This document shows positions 12,950 through 20,047 of a stretch of 64,000 bases of DNA, piece by piece (positions within the stretch are counted from its first letter, which is position 1; each line of letters opens with the position of its first letter). A program made the translations under genes and the position numbers. Origin of the DNA: Xylanibacter ruminicola (GTDB lineage Bacteria; Bacteroidota; Bacteroidia; Bacteroidales; Bacteroidaceae); assembly GCF_900142525.1 (NCBI RefSeq), contig NZ_FRBD01000002.1, forward strand, positions 1 through 64,000, read 5' to 3'. Under the pieces are notes generated by a model. The model worked only from the letters and a program-made list of their open reading frames with translations. It was not told the DNA's origin and searched no databases.

Positions 12950-14035
12950 ATCACCATATTTAATCCTTACTTCGTTTACATATTTCTTTACCATCGACGA
13001 GTTGTCGCTCTTCTTGCAGATGAGTAGCACCCCGTCCTCCTCGGCAACTATGTAGCCCTCCAAACCGTTAAACACACCCAACTTGCCCTTTGGCAACTTG
13101 ATGATGTTGTTTTTGCAGTCCTCAAGTATCACCTCCGAGTCCATCACCACGTTATCGTCTGTTACCTTGTGCATCACCTCGTATATGGCGTGCCATGTTC
13201 CAAGGTCGGCCCAGCCAAAGTCGCACTTCATCACAAACACGTTGTTATCGCTCTGCTCCAGGATGGCGTAATCGAGCGATAGGTTCGGGTAGCGAGGATA
13301 GTTTTCGGCTACAAACTTCATTTCCTCTTCGTGAGTGTAGTTCGGATTGTCGTAGCGCAGGTTTCTGAGTACCGATGGGAACACGTGCTCAAAGGTATCA
13401 AGCAAATGGTAGGCACTCGAAATGAAGATACCTGTATTCCAATAGAACTCGCCGCTCTCCATAAACATGCGTGCAAAGTCGCGCTCAGGTTTCTCAGTAA
13501 ACGATTTTACCTTATACACATCGGGCTTGCAGCTCAGGTCGCCCAGCTGTATATATCCGTAGCCAGGTTCTGGTCGGGTGGGCTTTACGCCCATTGCCAG
13601 CAGTACATGGTTCTCTGATACATAGCCTATACCCACATCCATGCTGTGGGCAAACGAAGTTTCGTTCAGCACCAGCTGGTCTGATGGCGATACGATGATG
13701 TTGGCATTGGGATTTCTATGCAGAATGCGCATCGATGCCCACGCCACGCTGGGAGCCGTGTTGCGATGTATGGGTTCAACTATGATGTTCTGTTCGGACA
13801 CTTCGGGCAGTTGTTCCTTTACCAACTGATGATATCCCGCGCATGTACATACTAATATATTCTCTATGGGTAGCAGTTTCTTAAAACGGTCGAGCGTTGA
13901 CTGCAACAATGTGCGTCCTGTGCCAAAAAGGTCAAGAAACTGTTTAGGGTGCTGCTCTCTGCTTACGGGCCACAATCGCTGACCGCGACCCCCGGCGAGA
14001 ATCACACAGTAGTTCTTCTGATCAGTTTTTTCCAT
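12938..14035 (-). CDS. manC: Mannose-1-phosphate guanylyltransferase
   Basis: The 365-residue enzyme makes GDP-mannose from mannose-1-phosphate and GTP. The nucleotidyltransferase signature VILAGGRGQRLWPVSREQHPK near residue 11-31, the EPIHRNTAPS block and FTEKPERDFA are all present. It is the short, single-domain type without the C-terminal phosphomannose isomerase/cupin part. GDP-mannose would feed GDP-fucose and mannosylated surface glycans. It is transcribed alone and converges on the greA-HIT operon with no intergenic space. Confidence 0.93.
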   Translation of the reverse strand: MEKTDQKNYCVILAGGRGQRLWPVSREQHPKQFLDLFGTGRTLLQSTLDRFKKLLPIENILVCTCAGYHQLVKEQLPEVSEQNIIVEPIHRNTAPSVAWASMRILHRNPNANIIVSPSDQLVLNETSFAHSMDVGIGYVSENHVLLAMGVKPTRPEPGYGYIQLGDLSCKPDVYKVKSFTEKPERDFARMFMESGEFYWNTGIFISSAYHLLDTFEHVFPSVLRNLRYDNPNYTHEEEMKFVAENYPRYPNLSLDYAILEQSDNNVFVMKCDFGWADLGTWHAIYEVMHKVTDDNVVMDSEVILEDCKNNIIKLPKGKLGVFNGLEGYIVAEEDGVLLICKKSDNSSMVKKYVNEVRIKYGDEFV

Positions 14036-14123
14036 TCAATAGGGTTTTAGCATTAATTCTACCCACAAAGATATGAATAAAATGTGATACTGGCAAGAAA
14101 TTCTAAGTTTTTTTTCATTTTCT

Positions 14124-14154
14124 TTTGCTAATTCAAATAAAAGTCGTATCTTTG
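14124..14154 (+). promoter_or_regulatory. Promoter of the tRNA-Leu gene
   Basis: TTTG (14124-14127), a 19-base spacer and TATCTTTG (14147-14154) lie 37 bases before the mature tRNA 5' end. Confidence 0.75.
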
Positions 14155-14191
14155 CACCCGCTTTAGGAGATGAAATAGCTTGAACTGTCAA

Positions 14192-14276
14192 GCCCAGATG
14201 GCGGAATCGGTAGACGCGCTGGTCTCAAACACCAGTGGAGCAATCCATCCCGGTTCGATCCCGGGTCTGGGTACCA
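14192..14276 (+). tRNA. tRNA-Leu (anticodon CAA), CCA encoded
   Basis: The 85-base gene has acceptor arms GCCCAGA and TCTGGGT (one G-U pair), a D loop with TGGCGGAATCGGTAGACGC, the anticodon stem CTGGT/ACCAG with loop CTCAAAC (anticodon CAA at 14226-14228), a long variable arm as expected for leucine, a T arm with GGTTCGATCC, and ACCA at the 3' end. It reads the UUG codon. Confidence 0.97.
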
Positions 14277-14297
14277 AACCTCCAAGAAGCAACAAAG

Positions 14298-14330
14298 TGC
14301 TGCAAGTTTTTCACTTGCAGCATTTTTTTT
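14298..14330 (+). terminator. Intrinsic terminator of tRNA-Leu
   Basis: TGCTGCAAGT (14298-14307) pairs perfectly with ACTTGCAGCA (14313-14322) around a 5-base loop, followed by eight T. A near-identical stem ends the LRR gene at 18841-18880. Confidence 0.9.
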
Positions 14331-14343
14331 GTATAATTCGTAA

Positions 14344-14880
14344 AAATCTCTCAATCTCTCATGAAATCTCTCGAAACGCCCGTGTACAAAGGCTTTGAGG
14401 GGTGTGAGAGATTTCTAAAATTCCTCCCTAATCTCTCATGAATCCCTCATGCTTTCCCCTCATGCAACTTTTACTGGAACCACATCGTAATACGAATTCT
14501 ACCTTTCCGTTCAGGGTGTTTCGACGAAAATGGTAGTTCTCCATGAGGAACTGCTCGATTGCGAGCGTTACCTCTTGTGAGGCACAGCATGCCCCACGCA
14601 TAGTTTCGTTTTTTCTCATATTTTATAGTCTACAGTTGGTGAGCTTTTCACAGCGTCCTTTTCATGGTGCAAAGATACAAAAAAAGGCAAATCCAAATTT
14701 TTCGGCCATTATATTGCATTTTTTCTTCAAATGTTAACGAATTGGCTGAGGGTGTTTTTTATGGAGGGATTACATGAGAGATTCATGAGAGATTAGGGAG
14801 GGATTTTAGAAATCTCTCACCCCTCTTAATCCCTTTGTGCACGGGCGTTTCGAGAGATTTTGTGAGAGATGAAGGGATTT
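14344..14880. mobile_element. MITE-like element with about 110-bp imperfect inverted repeats
   Basis: The segment near 14344-14450 reappears in reverse complement near 14764-14880 at roughly 85 percent identity by eye. Shared blocks include AAATCTCTCGAAACGCCCGTG and GAGAGATTTCTAAAAT. The arms are rich in the short unit CTCTCATGA and enclose about 315 bases. Inside is one small minus-strand reading frame resembling a VirE/DUF3874 N-terminus. No transposase is visible, so this is either a non-autonomous element or the shell of a decayed mobile gene. I could not identify a target-site duplication. Confidence 0.6.
14428..14619 (-). pseudogene. Short VirE/DUF3874-like N-terminal fragment
   Basis: This 63-residue frame contains EVTLAIEQFLMENYHFRRN followed by TLNGKVEF. 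That resembles the start of Bacteroidales virulence-associated-E/DUF3874 helicases, which commonly open with a 'FLxxxYxFRxNxxxGxxEF' pattern. The full proteins are several hundred residues long, so this would be only the extreme N-terminus. It lies inside the inverted-repeat element and runs into its left arm. On its strand TATCTTTG is present in the region 14675-14690, so it may still be transcribed. The family assignment is from memory of the pattern. Confidence 0.4.
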
Positions 14881-14948
14881 TTTGTTATAACTATAAAAAA
14901 ACACTCATTCTAAGGTTCCACACCATATATATAAAAGGTGGTAAAAAT

Positions 14949-15030
14949 GTTCCCAGTTAGGGAACATTTGATTCCCAACTTGGGAACATTTTATTCCCAG
15001 TTAGGGAACGTTCCATTCCCCTACTGGGAA
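14949..15030. repeat. Four 15-bp palindromes at an exact 22-bp period
   Basis: Copies start at 14950, 14972, 14994 and 15016: TTCCCAGTTAGGGAA, TTCCCAACTTGGGAA, TTCCCAGTTAGGGAA and TTCCCCTACTGGGAA. Spacers are 7 bases long and differ. The consensus is TTCCCannnnGGGAA. The array ends 34 bases before the -33 box of the LRR gene promoter. The strict two-helical-turn spacing suggests binding of a dimeric protein on one face of the DNA. Confidence 0.9.
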
Positions 15031-15063
15031 TATCACACAAAATTGAAGTTTTCCGCCAAAACA

Positions 15064-15095
15064 TTTGGTAGATAAATCAATTTTCCATATTTTTG
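15064..15095 (+). promoter_or_regulatory. Promoter of the LRR protein gene
   Basis: TTTG (15064-15067), a 20-base spacer and TATTTTTG (15088-15095) fit the consensus. The start codon at 15332 implies a leader of about 230 bases. Confidence 0.7.
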
Positions 15096-15241
15096 CATCG
15101 TGTTTCGAAAGATTCACAAGACATATTTGCTCTAAAGCCTCACAATCACCACCGCGAGAAAAGAGCAATACCTATTATTGGAGCTGCCCCGTATTGGGCG
15201 CAGATTCTCCCGTATATAGGTATGGTTTGTGGTGAACCGTG

Positions 15242-15273
15242 AGGCGTATGGCGATAGTGTGCGCCTTTTTTTT
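15242..15273 (+). terminator. Terminator-like hairpin inside the LRR gene leader
   Basis: AGGCGTA (15242-15248) pairs with TGCGCCT (15260-15266; one G-U pair) around an 11-base loop, followed directly by eight T. It lies between the promoter and the start codon at 15332, so transcription must read through it. Upstream at about 15180-15200, CTGCCCC and GGGCGCAG can also pair, so the leader is structured. Confidence 0.6.
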
Positions 15274-15331
15274 GTGTATGTACAAGAATCTTATAAATAT
15301 GCTAAAATTAGAAAACTCAAATATTGTAACA

Positions 15332-18300
15332 ATGAAAACCAGAAAATTACTTTTAGCAATCCTGGCCTTATTCTGCTTTGTGCAAGCCCGGGCCGATGTG
15401 GAAATCAACGAAACCAATTTCCCAGATTATGCTTTCCGACATTGGATAATGGATCAATCCTATGGCAAGGATGGTGTGCTTACTGATGCGGAAATTGCTT
15501 CTATTACATCCATTATATTTCAGACTTATATACTATATCCTCAAGATGGAAACGCTTATTATATAACTAATTTGAAAGGAATAGAATTTTTTACTTCGTT
15601 GACAACTTTAACCTGCTCTGGAAACAAGATAACTTCCCTTGATGTGTCAAAGAACACTGCACTAGTCAAGTTAGATTGCACTTCTAACAAGTTAACCTCC
15701 CTTGATCTATCAAAGAATACTGCGTTGACAACGTTAGAATGCTATGATAACCAGTTAACCTCTCTTGATCTATCAAAGAACATTGCATTGAAAGAGTTGA
15801 AATGCAGTTCTAACCAAATAAAGGGCAAGGGAATGGATGCACTTATTGAAAACCTACCAAAAGTAGAGAATAGCAAACTTTATGTTATCTCTGGAAAAAC
15901 AGATAACAACGAAATGACTCTTGGTCAGGTTGAGGCTGCTAAAGTCAAAGGATGGATTCCGCAGATCTATACCAATCAACAATGGATGGCATTTAATTAC
16001 TTTGTTGATATCAACGAAACCAATTTCCCAGATGAGAATTTCCGTGCATTCTTAAAATCCCAGTCGTATGGTAAGGGTGATAAAATTGCTGACGCAGAAA
16101 TTGCAGCTACAACTGAAATGAATGTATCTAGTAAAAAAATCTCAAACTTAAAAGGCATAGAGTATTTTAATGCGCTGATCAAGTTGGATTGCGCAAAAAA
16201 CCAGTTAATCTCCCTTGATGTATCAAAGAACACTGCATTGAAAGAGTTGGAATGCTATTCTAACCAGATAAAGGGCGAAGCAATGGATGCGTTTATTGAA
16301 AGTCTACCAATAGTTGAGAATGGCAAACTAAATATTATCTATGAGGGATCAGATGGCAACGATATGGCCCCTGCTCAAGTCAAGGCTACAAAATCCAAAG
16401 GGTGGATTCCGCAGATCTATACCAATCAACAATGGATGGCATTTAATTACTATATTGTTATTAACGAAATCAATTTCCCAGATAAAAAATTCCGTGATTA
16501 TTTAAAGTCTCAGACCTATGGCAAGGATGGTGTGATTACTGAAGATGGAATTACTGCTATATCTGTAATGGATGTAAGGGGTAAAAACATCACAGATTTA
16601 AAAGGCATAGAGGTATTTACTGCGTTGAAAAAATTGGCTTGCGATTCTAACCAGTTAACCTCCCTTGATGTATCAAAGAATACTGCGTTGACAAGCCTGG
16701 CTTGCGGTTCTAACCAGTTAACCTCCCTTGATGTATCAAAGAATACTGCGTTGACAAGCCTGGCTTGCGGTTCTAATCAGTTAACATCCCTTGATGTGTC
16801 AAAGAATACAGCGTTGACAAGCCTGGCTTGCGGTTCTAATCAGTTAACATCCCTTGATGTGTCAAAGAATACAGCGTTGACAAGCCTGGCTTGCGGTTCT
16901 AATCAGTTAACATCCCTTGATGTGTCAAAGAATACAGCGTTGACATCTCTGAGCTGTGATGCAAACCCGTTACCCACCCTTGATCTATCAAAGAATACAG
17001 CATTGACATTTTTGGCCTGTGTTTCTAACCAGTTAACCTCTCTTGATGTATCAAAGAATACTGCGTTGACATCGTTGATTTGCGGTGATAACCAGTTAAC
17101 ATTCCTTGATGTATCAAAGAATACTGCGTTGACATCGTTGTATTGCAATTCTAACAAGTTAACCACGCTTGATGTATCAAAGAATACTGCGTTGACATCG
17201 TTGAATTGCAATTCTAACAAGTTAACCACGCTTGATGTATCAAAGAATACTAAGTTGAAAGAATTGTATTGCTGGTCTAACCAGATAAAGGGTGAGGCAA
17301 TGGATGCACTTGTTGAGAGTCTGCCAACAGTAAAAACAGGTGATATGTATGTTATCAACGGCAATAACGAAAACGAGGGCAATGTGATGACTACCACTCA
17401 AGTAGCAGCTGCTAAAGCAAAGGGGTGGACTCCAATATGGTGTATCGATAATTTCTATGCAAAATATGCAGGCAGCGAACCAGCTACAGGTATTACAATC
17501 AACGAGACGAATTTCCCAGATGCCAATTTCCGTAATTGGCTAATGAAGCAGTCGTATGGTGAGGATGGTGTGATTACTGCAGATGAAATTGCTGCTATAT
17601 CTCAAATAAATGTAAGTAGTAAAAATATCTCAGACTTAAAAGGCATAGAGTTCTTTACTGCGTTGACATCGTTGGGCTGTGGTTCTAACCAGTTAACTTC
17701 ACTTGATGTGTCAAAGAATACTGCGTTGACATCGTTGGGCTGTGGTTCTAACCAGTTAACTATACTTGATGTGTCAAAGAATACTGCGTTGACTAAGTTG
17801 TGGTGCAGTGAAAATCAGTTAACTTCCCTTGATGTATCAAAGAATACTAAGTTGAAAGAATTGCATTGCGATAATAACCAGATTGCCTCTCTTGATGTTT
17901 CACATAATCATGGGTTGAAATGGTTTTATTGCGATAGTAACCTATTAACCTCGCTCGATGTCTCAAAGAATACTGCACTGAAATTGTTATCTTGTTTTTC
18001 TAACCAAATAAAGGGCAAGGGAATGGATGCCCTTATTGAGAGTCTGCCATTAGTAGAAAATGGTGAAATGTATATTATCTACAAAAACGAAGGTAATGTG
18101 ATGACAACCACTCAGGTAGCAGCTGCTAAGGCTAAGGGCTGGATTCCGAAATATAGAATGGATAGCTACGATTGGAAGGACTATGCTGGTAGCGATCCTG
18201 CTTATGATGCATCTGGCGATGCGGCTTCGATTGTTAAGGGCGATGATTTTAGCGGTGAAGTGGTGATTCCTGAGAACATAGAAATAAATGGTAAGATATT

Positions 18301-18823
18301 GGCTGTTACATCGATTGGCGATGGAGCGTTTAAGAATAACACGAAGATTACCAGCGTTACTCTGCCAGAGAGTGTTACCAGCATAGGTGACTATGCATTC
18401 GAAGGATGTAGCAATCTTACTATTATTATAATAGGTAAATCAGTAACCCACATCGGTACTAGGGCATTTGGTAATATAACACCTACTTCACAGACCAGAG
18501 GCAATAACGGGCTGAAGATTAGCTGTTATGCTGAGAGCGTACCTAACACCGCTGCTGATGCTTTCGAAAATACACCAATTAGTAGTGCAACTCTGCTTGT
18601 TAACGACAACTTAGTAACTGCATATAAGACAACAGCACCATGGAGCAGTTTCGGCACTATTATGGGATTTGACGAAGCTTCTGGCATCAATGGCGTGTTG
18701 ATTGAGAATGGTGGCAAGGCAAAGATATTCTCGATTGATGGTAAGCCATTAAGCAGATTACAGAAGGGTATTAACATCATCCGGATGGATGATGGCACAA
18801 CCAAGAAAGTGGTAGTGCAATAA
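15332..18823 (+). CDS. Large secreted leucine-rich-repeat surface protein with C-terminal sorting tail
   Basis: I start the gene at 15332 because MKTRKLLLAILALFCFVQARA is a signal peptide. The frame is open from 15239, but that part lies in the leader hairpin. The protein has about 1163 residues. Four modules each begin INETNFPDxxFRxxL, followed by an EF-hand-like GxDGVITxxEIA stretch and then 21-residue LRR units (LTSLDVSKNTALTSLxCxxNQ). A BspA-like segment (VTLPESVTSIGDYAFEG) follows. The tail (IFSIDGKPLSRLQKGINIIR) resembles Prevotella/T9SS-type C-terminal sorting domains. Likely roles are adhesion or protein binding at the cell surface. Three or more units in the middle are almost identical at DNA level, so copy number may vary. 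Confidence 0.85.
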   Translation: MKTRKLLLAILALFCFVQARADVEINETNFPDYAFRHWIMDQSYGKDGVLTDAEIASITSIIFQTYILYPQDGNAYYITNLKGIEFFTSLTTLTCSGNKITSLDVSKNTALVKLDCTSNKLTSLDLSKNTALTTLECYDNQLTSLDLSKNIALKELKCSSNQIKGKGMDALIENLPKVENSKLYVISGKTDNNEMTLGQVEAAKVKGWIPQIYTNQQWMAFNYFVDINETNFPDENFRAFLKSQSYGKGDKIADAEIAATTEMNVSSKKISNLKGIEYFNALIKLDCAKNQLISLDVSKNTALKELECYSNQIKGEAMDAFIESLPIVENGKLNIIYEGSDGNDMAPAQVKATKSKGWIPQIYTNQQWMAFNYYIVINEINFPDKKFRDYLKSQTYGKDGVITEDGITAISVMDVRGKNITDLKGIEVFTALKKLACDSNQLTSLDVSKNTALTSLACGSNQLTSLDVSKNTALTSLACGSNQLTSLDVSKNTALTSLACGSNQLTSLDVSKNTALTSLACGSNQLTSLDVSKNTALTSLSCDANPLPTLDLSKNTALTFLACVSNQLTSLDVSKNTALTSLICGDNQLTFLDVSKNTALTSLYCNSNKLTTLDVSKNTALTSLNCNSNKLTTLDVSKNTKLKELYCWSNQIKGEAMDALVESLPTVKTGDMYVINGNNENEGNVMTTTQVAAAKAKGWTPIWCIDNFYAKYAGSEPATGITINETNFPDANFRNWLMKQSYGEDGVITADEIAAISQINVSSKNISDLKGIEFFTALTSLGCGSNQLTSLDVSKNTALTSLGCGSNQLTILDVSKNTALTKLWCSENQLTSLDVSKNTKLKELHCDNNQIASLDVSHNHGLKWFYCDSNLLTSLDVSKNTALKLLSCFSNQIKGKGMDALIESLPLVENGEMYIIYKNEGNVMTTTQVAAAKAKGWIPKYRMDSYDWKDYAGSDPAYDASGDAASIVKGDDFSGEVVIPENIEINGKILAVTSIGDGAFKNNTKITSVTLPESVTSIGDYAFEGCSNLTIIIIGKSVTHIGTRAFGNITPTSQTRGNNGLKISCYAESVPNTAADAFENTPISSATLLVNDNLVTAYKTTAPWSSFGTIMGFDEASGINGVLIENGGKAKIFSIDGKPLSRLQKGINIIRMDDGTTKKVVVQ
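16656..17270 (+). repeat. Near-identical 63-bp tandem repeats in the LRR gene
   Basis: About ten consecutive 63-base units encode ALTSLxCxxNQLTSLDVSKNT. The copies around 16660-16940 differ by only a few bases and fall into two subtypes (CTAACC/ACCTCC and CTAATC/ACATCC), which indicates recent duplication or slippage. Confidence 0.85.
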
Positions 18824-18840
18824 AGACAACGCTATGAACA

Positions 18841-18880
18841 AAAAAGTGCTGCAAGTTCTTCGCTTGCAGCACTTTTTGTT
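18841..18880. terminator. Bidirectional intrinsic terminator after the LRR gene
   Basis: AGTGCTGCAAG (18845-18855) pairs exactly with CTTGCAGCACT (18863-18873), flanked by an A-run on the left and a T-run on the right, so it can act on both strands. The stem sequence is nearly that of the tRNA-Leu terminator at 14298. Confidence 0.9.
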
Positions 18881-18943
18881 TTTCAATCGAAAACGTTTCA
18901 CTCAAAATCCCAAGCCGTTACATAGTGGTCAAACTGTTTTCAT

Positions 18944-19612
18944 TTATAAAGAATAGAGATAGCAGCATGTTTGATTCCATTTGCGGGCAAGTAATTGCTT
19001 TGGATGGATGAGAAAATAAAGCATGCCACAGTCGTGGAAAGTAAGATTCCAATGGTCGTTTTCTTCAATTTGCAAAAGCGATATCATATCTGGCATATTC
19101 TCGCGTACATCTTCTATATAGGGATATCCCAAAAGGCGATTGCCGTCATCAGCCTCGCTACTTGGCAAGAAAGTAATCGCCTCGGCAGGAAGTGTAGCCG
19201 ACGTGCCATCAGGATAGTTAAGGTGATGTGTATGCAATTGTTCGCAGTTAGGAGAAAAAAGCACACGGAAATAGTTTTGCCGCCATTGCCCGATACCAGG
19301 ATAGGTGGGGGTGTCTATGTCGCCAAGGAAATAGTCGAGAGCAGCAAAGAAGTAAAGCATACCTTTGTGCGGAAGCCACCCCTCTGGGTCAAATGAGGCT
19401 ATATCCTCACAACGTATCTGGCAGACGAAAGTCAGCGGGTCAAGAAATTCATTCCCGCTCTCGTCAATGGCCTTCACTTCGGGCCAGTCCAATTCTTCTG
19501 GCATATCAGGCTCACCCCACCATTTGCTTTGGCCAAACAGAGGGTTGTTTGCAGGTTTTGTCTGTATACTGATTATGCCCTTATGTCCATGCGTCATATC
19601 GTCCATCATCAT
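18944..19612 (-). CDS. YwqG-like DUF1963 protein
   Basis: The 222-residue protein has the DUF1963 pattern: PLFGQSKWWGEPDMPEELDWP near the N-terminus, LTFVCQIRCEDIA, GMLYFFAALDYF, and the C-terminal GMLYFLIHPKQLLARKWNQ. The family has no proven function and is often found in scattered, immunity-like or contact-system contexts. There is no signal peptide. Its start overlaps the end of the next upstream gene by 32 bases, so the two are co-transcribed. Confidence 0.75.
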   Translation of the reverse strand: MMMDDMTHGHKGIISIQTKPANNPLFGQSKWWGEPDMPEELDWPEVKAIDESGNEFLDPLTFVCQIRCEDIASFDPEGWLPHKGMLYFFAALDYFLGDIDTPTYPGIGQWRQNYFRVLFSPNCEQLHTHHLNYPDGTSATLPAEAITFLPSSEADDGNRLLGYPYIEDVRENMPDMISLLQIEENDHWNLTFHDCGMLYFLIHPKQLLARKWNQTCCYLYSL

Positions 19613-19886
19613 CTATATAATCTTCTTCGTCAGTTGGTTCGAGGAGTTTTATGCATTCTTGTATAGTACAGATAACGCCATAGTCCTCAGGGCCAGACCC
19701 TAGGGCTAGCATAACTTCGTCGCCAGCATTGATGCTGAACGACTTTCCTTCGTATGTCAAGTCAAGACGATAGCCATCATAATAGTCAACCACAGGCGCA
19801 CCGGTGTAAGGCCAATTTGGGATGGTTTCGCCCTCCTTAAGTTCGGCTTCGTCTACATCGGACGTCTTCCATGTTTCTTTAAACAT
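19581..19886 (-). CDS. Hypothetical acidic protein upstream of the DUF1963 gene
   Basis: From the ATG at 19886 the protein has 102 residues, begins MFKETWKTSDVDEAELKEGE and is acidic. It contains a beta-rich stretch (YRLDLTYEGKSFSINAGDEVML) and ends in an acidic tail. The frame can be extended to 20021, which adds a hydrophobic segment (IIFAQISLVMAIACQIII). However, a TATCTTTG box on this strand at 19961-19968 would lie inside that extension. I therefore prefer 19886, or 19943 as a middle choice. I do not recognise the family. It overlaps the DUF1963 gene by 32 bases. Confidence 0.5.
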   Translation of the reverse strand: MFKETWKTSDVDEAELKEGETIPNWPYTGAPVVDYYDGYRLDLTYEGKSFSINAGDEVMLALGSGPEDYGVICTIQECIKLLEPTDEEDYIDDDGRYDAWT

Positions 19887-19960
19887 GAAAGCGCCTCGGT
19901 CGCTGTAGCTTTTATAAATGATGATCTGACACGCAATAGCCATAACAAGTGATATTTGTG

Positions 19961-20018
19961 CAAAGATAATCTTTTTTTTCGCAAAAAGCATGAGATTACA
20001 CATTTTTTTGTATCTTTG
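19961..20018. promoter_or_regulatory. Divergent promoter -7 boxes
   Basis: CAAAGATA at 19961-19968 gives TATCTTTG for the minus-strand gene. TATCTTTG at 20011-20018 serves the plus-strand gene starting at 20048. No good TTTG -33 boxes are seen at the right distance for either. Confidence 0.55.
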
Positions 20019-20047
20019 CAAACAGATACGACCAATAACTTACGATA

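Noticed and set aside
14949..15030. Palindrome array considered as a CRISPR array
   Set aside because: Repeats are only 15 bp with 7-bp spacers and there are no cas genes; this fits protein-binding sites, not CRISPR.
16656..17270. 63-bp direct repeats considered as non-coding satellite or CRISPR
   Set aside because: They are in frame, keep the LRR consensus and have no unique spacers.
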